Shown piece after piece: positions 17,890 to 24,157 of a stretch of DNA of 64,000 nucleotides. The stretch lies in the NCBI RefSeq assembly GCF_004795035.1, contig NZ_SSBK01000003.1:186001-250000 (forward strand), written 5' to 3'. The notes under the pieces were generated by a model. It did no database searches. It had not been told where the DNA came from and saw only the letters and a program-made list of their open reading frames with translations. The position numbers and the translations under genes were made by a program. The stretch is from Streptomyces sp. A0958 (GTDB taxonomy: Bacteria > Actinomycetota > Actinomycetes > Streptomycetales > Streptomycetaceae). Every line of letters starts with the position of its first letter. Position 1 is the stretch's first letter.

Positions 17890-18369
17890 GTGAGCAGCAA
17901 GAGTGTGATGAACAGTCGCAATGCGGTCTGCGTGATCGTCCACGACAAGAACACCGGCACGGTCGCATCCCTGCTCTATGGGGCCCGTAGCTGGTCCCCG
18001 AAACCGGTCTGGACCCTTCCCGGCGGCAAGGCCGAACCCGGCGAACCCCTCGACGAAGCTGCCGCCCGCGAACTCAAGGAGGAGACGGGCCTTCTCGTCG
18101 ACCCGGCCAACCTTGCACTCGTCCACGTCGTTCACGTCGAGCAGGGCTGGGACCGGTCCGGGCAGTTCGTGCTCTTCGCCTTCGCCACCGACTCCTGGAC
18201 TGGTGAACTGACCAACGCCGAACCGGACAAGCACCTCGCAGTCCAGTGGCTCGCGGCCGAACGCCTCCCCGAGCCCGCGTTTCCGACCGCCGCGCAAGCC
18301 CTCGCTGCGTACAGGGACGGCGGCCCGTCCTTCTCCCGCTACGGATGGCCGGCCACCGTCACGAGGTGA
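17890..18369 (+). CDS. NUDIX hydrolase
   Basis: A 159-residue protein with a full Nudix box (GGKAEPGEPLDEAA then ARELKEETGLLV). The frame extends upstream to 17722, but those codons overlap the methyltransferase. The GTG at 17890 starts VSSKSVMNSRNAVCVIV, the usual first strand. Nudix enzymes split nucleoside diphosphates linked to another group, so a nucleotide-sugar or damaged nucleotide is possible. It follows the FkbM gene by 89 bases on the same strand. Confidence 0.85.
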   Translation: MSSKSVMNSRNAVCVIVHDKNTGTVASLLYGARSWSPKPVWTLPGGKAEPGEPLDEAAARELKEETGLLVDPANLALVHVVHVEQGWDRSGQFVLFAFATDSWTGELTNAEPDKHLAVQWLAAERLPEPAFPTAAQALAAYRDGGPSFSRYGWPATVTR

Positions 18370-18433
18370 ATCTTCTCGCTGTTCTGGGCTGCCCGGCAGC
18401 CACACGGCACCGGGGCCTGAACAGTGGGGGCTC

Positions 18434-18474
18434 GCCTACGTCGAGCCGCGACCAGGAACGCGCTCGACGTAGGC
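18434..18474 (+). promoter_or_regulatory. Perfect 13-base inverted repeat over the LLM gene promoter
   Basis: GCCTACGTCGAGC (18434-18446) and GCTCGACGTAGGC (18462-18474) are perfect inverted arms with a 15-base spacer. The right arm contains TAGGCT at 18470-18475, a good -10 box placed so that transcription would begin at or just before the ATG at 18483. An operator for a dimeric repressor, or a hairpin, are both possible. Confidence 0.6.
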
Positions 18475-18482
18475 TCACCGGC

Positions 18483-19385
18483 ATGAGTCTGCGCCTGAGC
18501 ACCGTGATCCTTCCTGTCGACCGCTGGCACGAGGGTGGCCGCGCCAAGTGGCAGCGCGCCGAGGAACTCGGCTTCCACGCCGCGTACACCTACGACCACC
18601 TTTCCTGGCGCAGCTTCCGCGACGGCCCGTGGTTCGGCGCTCTGCCCACTCTCACCGCCGCCGCCACGGCTACGGACCGCTTGCGCCTGGGCACCCTGGT
18701 TACGTCGCCAAACTTCAGGCACCCAGTGACGCTCGCCAAGGAACTGATCTCGCTCGACGACATCTCCGGCGGACGCGTCACCCTCGGCATCGGCGCCGGC
18801 GGCAACGGCTTCGACGCCACCGCACTCGGCCAGAAGGCGTGGACACCGAAGGAGCGGGCGGACCGGTTCGGCGAGTTCGTGCCACTGCTCGACCGCCTAC
18901 TCACCGAGGGCGCGGTCTCGCAGAAGGGCGACTTCTACACGGCCGAGGAGGCCCGCAACCTCCCCGGCTGCGTACAGCGGCCCCGACTGCCGTTCGCAGT
19001 GGCGGCGACGGGCCCACGCGGCCTGAAGCTCGCAGCGAAGTACGGGCAGGCGTGGGTGACGACCGGTGACCCGAAGCTGTACGAGGAGGGAACCCCGGAG
19101 CAGTCGGTGGAGGCGCTGCGCGGACAGATCGAAAGGCTCGGCAAGGCGTGCTCCGAGGCCGACAGGGACGTCGCCGACCTCGACAAGATCCTGCTCCACG
19201 GCTTCACCCCCGACCGGAACAGGCCGCTGGAGTCCGTGGACGCCTTCGTCGACTTCGCCGGCCGCCACCGCGACCTCGGGTTCACCGAAATCGTGGTCCA
19301 CTGGCCCATCCCCGACTCTGGCTTCGCAGCGGACCTGGCTGTCTTCGAGCGCATCGCCACCCAGGTGCTAAAGCAACTCAGCTAA
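18483..19385 (+). CDS. LLM-class flavin/F420-dependent oxidoreductase, intact paralogue
   Basis: A 300-residue protein with the whole luciferase-like barrel: MSLRLSTVILPVDRW, TYDHLSWRSFRDGPW, LGTLVTSPNFRHPV, GIGAGGNGFDAT and the C-terminal FVDFAGRHRDLGFTEIV. LLM enzymes use F420 or FMN to move hydride. It is nearly colinear with the broken copy at 7149-7883 and keeps the uncut attachment sequence (core TC at about codon 78). It lies inside the island, opposite in orientation to the broken gene, and may replace the lost function. Confidence 0.88.
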   Translation: MSLRLSTVILPVDRWHEGGRAKWQRAEELGFHAAYTYDHLSWRSFRDGPWFGALPTLTAAATATDRLRLGTLVTSPNFRHPVTLAKELISLDDISGGRVTLGIGAGGNGFDATALGQKAWTPKERADRFGEFVPLLDRLLTEGAVSQKGDFYTAEEARNLPGCVQRPRLPFAVAATGPRGLKLAAKYGQAWVTTGDPKLYEEGTPEQSVEALRGQIERLGKACSEADRDVADLDKILLHGFTPDRNRPLESVDAFVDFAGRHRDLGFTEIVVHWPIPDSGFAADLAVFERIATQVLKQLS

Positions 19386-19473
19386 TGGACGCACTGAAGG
19401 GGCCGAACCAAAGATCCAGCAGTCACAAGGATCAGAACGTAGTTGGCCGTCTGCCACCCAAGCTGCCGCCGAG

Positions 19474-19677
19474 TCACGCAGGAGCCCACTCCGAGTCGGA
19501 CGTCGCGTACTCCACCACAAGGGGACTCGCCACAACACACCGAGGTGTGGCACTGGTGCTGGGAAGAATTCCCGTGACACGGGCGTATCCGGTCATCATC
19601 GCGGACACATCGATGTCGTCGTCCTCATCATCCAGCGCATCGAGCATCTCGGCAACCGAGTCTCTGCAGGTCAGCAC
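19474..19677 (-). CDS. Possible small acidic protein behind LLM fragment
   Basis: A 67-residue frame from GTG with a very acidic middle (MLDALDDEDDDIDVSAMM). It begins inside the stop of the LLM fragment at 19671, so it could be translated by coupling. No family is recognised. It may be a small island gene or chance; the stretch 19386-19670 holds nothing else I can name. Confidence 0.28.
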   Translation of the reverse strand: MLTCRDSVAEMLDALDDEDDDIDVSAMMTGYARVTGILPSTSATPRCVVASPLVVEYATSDSEWAPA

Positions 19678-19916
19678 GTGATGTACGAAAAAGGCTTGAC
19701 TGAGGTGACGAGGGTACCGATGCGGATACGTTCCGTGGCCGCGGCTGCTGCGGTGAGAGTCGGCACAGCGCCGAACCACGGCTGATCTCGAAAGCTCCGC
19801 CAGGACAGGTGGTCGTAGGTGTACGCGGTGTGGAAGCCGAGCTCCTCGGCCCGGCGCCAGACCTTCCGGCCTTCGGCCCAGCGGTGGATAGGCAGGATGA
19901 CAGTACTCAGACGCAT
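19671..19916 (-). pseudogene. LLM oxidoreductase N-terminal fragment A with att junction
   Basis: Starts MRLSTVILPIHRWAEGRKVW and is colinear with the intact LLM protein through RIRIGTLVTS. At the TC core (19702-19703) it switches to island sequence (codons for VKPFSYITC, then stop). About 71 of 81 codons are LLM. The reading frame up to the break is undamaged, so insertion here may be recent. The sequence after the core (GTCAAGCC) is shared with fragment B. Confidence 0.85.
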
Positions 19917-20119
19917 GCCGTGACCTTAATCCTTGTGGGCGGGCGTATTCCCTTGTGGCGGTCAGCCGAGACGATGGCCCGCAGCTGTCCGCTGGTCTCA
20001 TCGCTGCCGCCCGGTTGACACCGGGCGGCAGCGATGCCTGTGACCCAGATCTCATTGCAGTCGTGCAGCAGATGAGGCGGTGTTCACGTCGAGGAGAGGT
20101 GACAGGAAGGGGGGAGCGT

Positions 20120-20641
20120 ATGGAGACGGACTTCCAGGTTTTCGTCGCCGCGAGGTCGATCGCACTGTTCCGGGGCGCCTTCGTCCTGACGGGCGACCGT
20201 GAGGCAGCGGAGGATCTGGTCCAGGAGACCCTGGAGCGGGCCTGCCGCAAATGGCGCACCATCGCAGGGAAGGACGCTCCGGACCTCTATGTGCGGCGGA
20301 TCATGGTGAACCTGGCCAACGACCGCTGGCGCAGGTTCCGCCGTCCGGGCATGACCTCCGATCCGGAGAGCGGCGACAAAGCCGCTCCGGGAGACGAGTT
20401 CGGGCAGGTGGACAACCGGGACCAGTTGGTGCGCGCCCTGCAACAACTGCCCATGCGGATGCGCACGGTCGTGGTGCTGCGGTACTTCCACGACCTCTCC
20501 GACACCGAGATCGCAGCCGACATGGGCATATCGCCCAGCACGGTGCGCTCCCAGCTGGCTCGTGGGATCGAGAAACTCAGAAGTCAGATCCCCGTGCTCT
20601 CCGCCCCTTCGCCACGGCAGCACACGGAAGGAATCCGATGA
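20120..20641 (+). CDS. SigE-family RNA polymerase sigma factor (ECF type)
   Basis: A 173-residue sigma factor. Region 2 is FRGAFVLTGDREAAEDLVQE then TLERACRKWRTI, and region 4 is LPMRMRTVVVLRYFHDLSDT followed by EIAADMGISPSTVRSQLARG. The frame is open from 19955, but the ATG at 20120 has AAGGGGGGAG before it. Its stop overlaps the next gene by four bases (ATGA). The partner is a membrane protein with an extracytoplasmic PASTA domain, which suggests an envelope-linked signal (inference). Confidence 0.88.
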   Translation: METDFQVFVAARSIALFRGAFVLTGDREAAEDLVQETLERACRKWRTIAGKDAPDLYVRRIMVNLANDRWRRFRRPGMTSDPESGDKAAPGDEFGQVDNRDQLVRALQQLPMRMRTVVVLRYFHDLSDTEIAADMGISPSTVRSQLARGIEKLRSQIPVLSAPSPRQHTEGIR

Positions 20642-21141
20642 CCTCTTACGGCGACGCATGGCCTTCCGGCTGCACACCTTTCGAAGAGGAACTGATGAAC
20701 GCCATGAACCGATTCGCGAACTCCGCCGAGGCCCCCGACTTCGACGCGTCCCAGATCCTGCGCCGCACCCGGCGCAGGCGCACCATCGGCGTCGCCGCCG
20801 TCGCCGCCGCCCTCATCGCGGCGGGCGGGGGCACCGCCCTGGCCACCTCGGTCGCCGGCAGCAGCAGCTCGACCTCGGCGGCTACCAGCGCGGCCACCAA
20901 CAGCGACGCCACCACCATGCTGTACCTCTTTCCCGACGGCCAGAGCGTCCCGATCGACTTCGCGGGCTGGAGCCTGGACGAGGCCACGACGTACATGCAG
21001 AAGACGCAGACGAAGCTCGGCACCGTCACCAAGAAGGCCGTCAAGGGCTGCAAGCCGGGCTCGGTGCTCGGCGTGTCCCCGCACGCCCCGAAGACCGTCA
21101 AGAACGGCGACACGGTCAACTTCACCGTATGCGTCGGCTGA
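20638..21141 (+). CDS. Membrane-anchored PASTA-domain protein, partner of SigE-family sigma factor
   Basis: A 167-residue protein. A cytoplasmic part of about 45 residues ends in RRTRRRRTIG. One membrane helix follows (VAAVAAALIAAGGGTALATS), then a Ser/Thr/Ala linker and a PASTA-like domain (VPIDFAGWSLDEATTYMQKT and GSVLGVSPHAPKTVKNGDTV). PASTA domains bind peptidoglycan or lipid II stems. The four-base overlap with the sigma gene suggests it acts as its membrane partner or anti-sigma factor, although no ZAS or typical anti-sigma motif is present. Confidence 0.8.
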   Translation: MTSYGDAWPSGCTPFEEELMNAMNRFANSAEAPDFDASQILRRTRRRRTIGVAAVAAALIAAGGGTALATSVAGSSSSTSAATSAATNSDATTMLYLFPDGQSVPIDFAGWSLDEATTYMQKTQTKLGTVTKKAVKGCKPGSVLGVSPHAPKTVKNGDTVNFTVCVG

Positions 21142-21162
21142 CCAGGTCCTGAGCTGATACGA

Positions 21163-21193
21163 CGCCCGCCCCTGCGTCAATCAGGGGCGGGCG
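21163..21193 (+). terminator. Strong hairpin after the sigma/PASTA operon
   Basis: A 12-base GC stem (CGCCCGCCCCTG with CAGGGGCGGGCG) around a 7-base loop lies 22 bases past the PASTA gene stop. There is no T-run, as is usual in Streptomyces. It also helps isolate the next gene, whose promoter lies to the right. Confidence 0.75.
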
Positions 21194-21336
21194 CCCGTCA
21201 CAACATCACACCGGACCAGGCCCCCGCACGGGAATTGGCTGGAGAGGGACGGGCACACCAGCAGCGAAGCACAACCGTGCCGGCGGTCTCGTGAAGACGG
21301 ACGACCGGGCGCGCACAGGCTCGCTAACCTGGCAGC

Positions 21337-21651
21337 GTGGAAAAGAGGAGCGGCGCCGAACTGGACGTGCTGATCGAAGAGGCGACCGTTGACACGTACG
21401 ACGAGGTCGAGGCCGTCAACGGATTCCTGGGGATCATCGATGAATACCTGGACGTTCCGTTCACCACGACTGTCCGGGGTGTCGAGGTGAACGTGGCCGA
21501 GATCCGCCTCACGAACGACTCCCGCATCGTCGCCCGTTGCGTTCGAAATGGGCTCCGGCAGGACATCGGCCTGGCGGAACTGCCCCTGCCGCAACCTCCC
21601 CCGGCGGGAGCGCACTGGGTCGAGGCGTACCGGCGCTGGTCCGGTTGCTGA
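21337..21651 (+). CDS. Small conserved actinobacterial protein
   Basis: A 104-residue protein starting at GTG, probably leaderless since TAACCT lies 7 bases upstream. Features are EEATVDTYDEVEAVNGFLGI, a beta-rich middle (VPFTTTVRGVEVNVAEIRL) and a Pro-rich end with GAHWVEAYRRW. I recall this family from Streptomyces, sometimes annotated as calcium-binding, without a known role. A broken relative of its first 26 residues lies at 27621-27856 in the same island. Confidence 0.7.
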   Translation: MEKRSGAELDVLIEEATVDTYDEVEAVNGFLGIIDEYLDVPFTTTVRGVEVNVAEIRLTNDSRIVARCVRNGLRQDIGLAELPLPQPPPAGAHWVEAYRRWSGC

Positions 21652-21694
21652 TGAAGAGGAATCGGACGAGAGCCGAAGCGCGTCGGAGCACGAC

Positions 21695-22878
21695 ATGAAC
21701 CCCCTCACAGATCTCGCTCAGGTCCTACGCCGTAGTGCCGAACTGAAGGAAGACCTCGTAGCGTTCGGGGAGGGCCGCCCCTTCGAACGGTTCCTCGATC
21801 CACTCCTGTCAGAAGCAGTAGGTCCCGAAGGCGTGTTGGACGAGGCGACCGCGACCAACGTCATCGACCACTTCCTGCTGCAGTACCGCCTTCCTGACGG
21901 CAACACGGTCGCCGACCGTTTCGTCACCCGGCGACCGGCCCTGACCGATGCCGACCGGCAGATGGTGCTGGCCTGGCGTGACCCTGTGGAGGGGCTCTTC
22001 GAGGTACGGGGCAGGAACGGCGACTCCCTGCTCCTGCTCAACCTGCTGGACGACCTCGAGTACCGCACCTACACCAACGCCGGACGCACGGCTCTCCGCA
22101 GGGTCGCGAAGGGAAGCTTCCTCAGCGCCAGACTGGTAGCGCTGGCACCAGCGCCCGGCGCGTGGCTCTTCTCCGGCGTGATGTCCTCCTACCCTCGCAG
22201 CGCCATGCCGGAGATCGCCGCCGCGGCCCTTGACCTGGCCGCCGGCCGGCCCGGCCTCGTCTTCCGCAACCCGGAGAAAGTCGAGCAGGGATGGCACTCG
22301 ATGCGTGAGGACCGAGCCGCCTTCGCCGAGTTCTTCGGCAGCGACGAGCTGATCCTCACGCCCGAGGAAGCCGAGGACCGTATCAATGCCTACTACCGCC
22401 ATCGGCAGCACGCCGCCGGCGCCGGGCAACGCCCCGGCTCCCCCCCCGGGGCGGACAACACGCCGCCCCGAACCCGCCCCTCTTCACACTGTCACCCGAA
22501 CTGGCCGAGGCGGAGACTGTCGGCGTCATCTATGGCCAGGTCGACGGACTCAACTTCTACGCGGACTACGGATCATTGCGGGACCTGTTCGCGAACCCCG
22601 GCCTCCCGGGCCGCAAACGCCACCAGGACCTGCTCCGCACGTACCTGCGCGAGGAGTCGATCACACCGCTGCCCATCCGCCGGCTGGCCGCCGCACACCC
22701 GAAAACCGTCGACACGGTGTTCCGGAAACTCCTGCGGCAGCCCGACTTCACCTGGAACAAGCACGGCGACGCACTCCTGCGCCGACGCAAGCCCTGGTAC
22801 GTCGAGTCCGAACAGCGCCCCGGAGTGTCCGTCATCGGTGACCGGCTCAGTGAACTGCTCCGCAGCCGGCCACGCTGA
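21695..22878 (+). CDS. Unknown protein, one -1 frameshift at a C8 tract
   Basis: Starts MNPLTDLAQVLRRSAELKED and reads to about 22447, where eight C bases (22440-22447) lie. The rest (PNPPLFTLSPELAEAE to VSVIGDRLSELLRSRP) is in the -1 frame and ends at 22878. Together about 394 residues. Both parts look coding, with matched codon bias and no repeats, so they are one gene. Cause may be a lost base, slippery-site frameshifting on C CCC CCC, or phase variation. I do not recognise the family. It is followed by convergent SWIM/SNF2 genes. Confidence 0.65.
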
Positions 22879-22924
22879 GCACGCACGCCATCACGCTCCC
22901 CACCAAGCGGATGCCCGGACTGTG

Positions 22925-24157
22925 TTACTGGGTCCGGCGCCAGACCGCAGTGAGCGCTGCGGTCGGATCGGTCTCGGCCGGTGCTGCGGGCCACCATTCG
23001 CCGTCTTCGTCCAGGAGGTACGGGTACCAGCGGGTGTCGGGGCCGAGGCGGAGCTGGATGCCGTGGTCGGTGAGGGTGAGCCGGTTGCGCCAGCCCTTGA
23101 GGTGAGCGTGCGTGGTGGTCATCTCGGCGAGGGCCGTGTTCAGGGCGGTGCGGGCTGCGGTCATCACCACCGGGTCGGGGGTGTGGGGCTGTTCGGCGAC
23201 GGTGATGCCGTGGGGGCCGCCGAAACGCCAGGCACGGGTGAGACGGGCGAATGCGGTCGGCTTGGCACCGGTGTTCTGGATCAGGTGATGGAACCACTCG
23301 GGTCCGGGGCCGCTCGCCGCGATCCGTACGGCGTCCTGGTGCTGGGTCAGGTACAGGCAGGTGGTGTCTCCCGCGAGAAGGCGCTCGGCACGTGCGGCGG
23401 CGTCGGTCATGAGACGCTCCAGATCCGTGGCGGCCAGGCCGGTCCCGGACGGCGGGGCGACGGGCAGCGCGATGGCGTGGGCAGCAGGGGCCGGGGGCCG
23501 GGGCGGTTCGGGTGCGTGTTCGGTCCAGCGGGCGTACGCGGCGGCAGCCGGAATGCCGTTCGGGGCCTGTGAGGTGGCGGCCTCCTGAGCTGTCGTACGG
23601 CGTGCGCGCAGCTGAGCGAGTATCTCGTCGCGATCGCGACCTCGCAGCGCGAAGATCACAAAGGGGTCGGCGTCGATGGTGGCGGCGATGGCGTAACAGA
23701 GCGCGGCGGCATGCTTGCAGGGGTAGCCCCAGTCGGGGCAGGAGCACTCGGGGTCGAGCTCGGTGGCCTGGGGCAGCAGTGGCACGCCCGACTGGCGGGC
23801 GTCGTCGACGAGTTCGGCCGGCATCTCGCCGTCGAGGAGCGCGGCGACATGCCCGGCGCGGGCCGCGATCGTGTCCAGCAGGGTGTCCCACTGCGCATCG
23901 GTAAGGACGGGCAGGTGGACCGCGGAGCGGTACGGGCGCGGCTCGCTGCCCTGGACAGCGGCCTTGATCCGGCCTGGGGCAATGTTGATCGAACCGACCA
24001 TTCCCTTGCGGGCATAGGTACGTCCGCGTGACAGCCTTCCGGCGTCCAGGGTCGAGTCCTCCAGGGACGTCACCCATGCCTGGCCCCACCAGGTCGCGGC
24101 GAAGGCTCGCTTGCCGCGGGCGGGTGCGCGGCGCGGCCCGGGGAGCGAAGGGCTCAT
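22925..24157 (-). CDS. SWIM zinc-finger protein
   Basis: A 410-residue protein with the SWIM motif CSCPDWGYPCKH at residues about 138-149. The N-terminal block FAATWWGQAWVTSLEDSTLD and RLSRGRTYARKGMVGSI are typical of the SWIM partner of bacterial SNF2 proteins. Its start overlaps the stop of the SNF2 helicase gene (ATGA), so the two are made together. SWIM domains bind nucleic acid or protein. The pair is widespread in actinobacteria; a role in DNA remodelling or repair is likely but not shown. Confidence 0.85.
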   Translation of the reverse strand: MSPSLPGPRRAPARGKRAFAATWWGQAWVTSLEDSTLDAGRLSRGRTYARKGMVGSINIAPGRIKAAVQGSEPRPYRSAVHLPVLTDAQWDTLLDTIAARAGHVAALLDGEMPAELVDDARQSGVPLLPQATELDPECSCPDWGYPCKHAAALCYAIAATIDADPFVIFALRGRDRDEILAQLRARRTTAQEAATSQAPNGIPAAAAYARWTEHAPEPPRPPAPAAHAIALPVAPPSGTGLAATDLERLMTDAAARAERLLAGDTTCLYLTQHQDAVRIAASGPGPEWFHHLIQNTGAKPTAFARLTRAWRFGGPHGITVAEQPHTPDPVVMTAARTALNTALAEMTTTHAHLKGWRNRLTLTDHGIQLRLGPDTRWYPYLLDEDGEWWPAAPAETDPTAALTAVWRRTQ

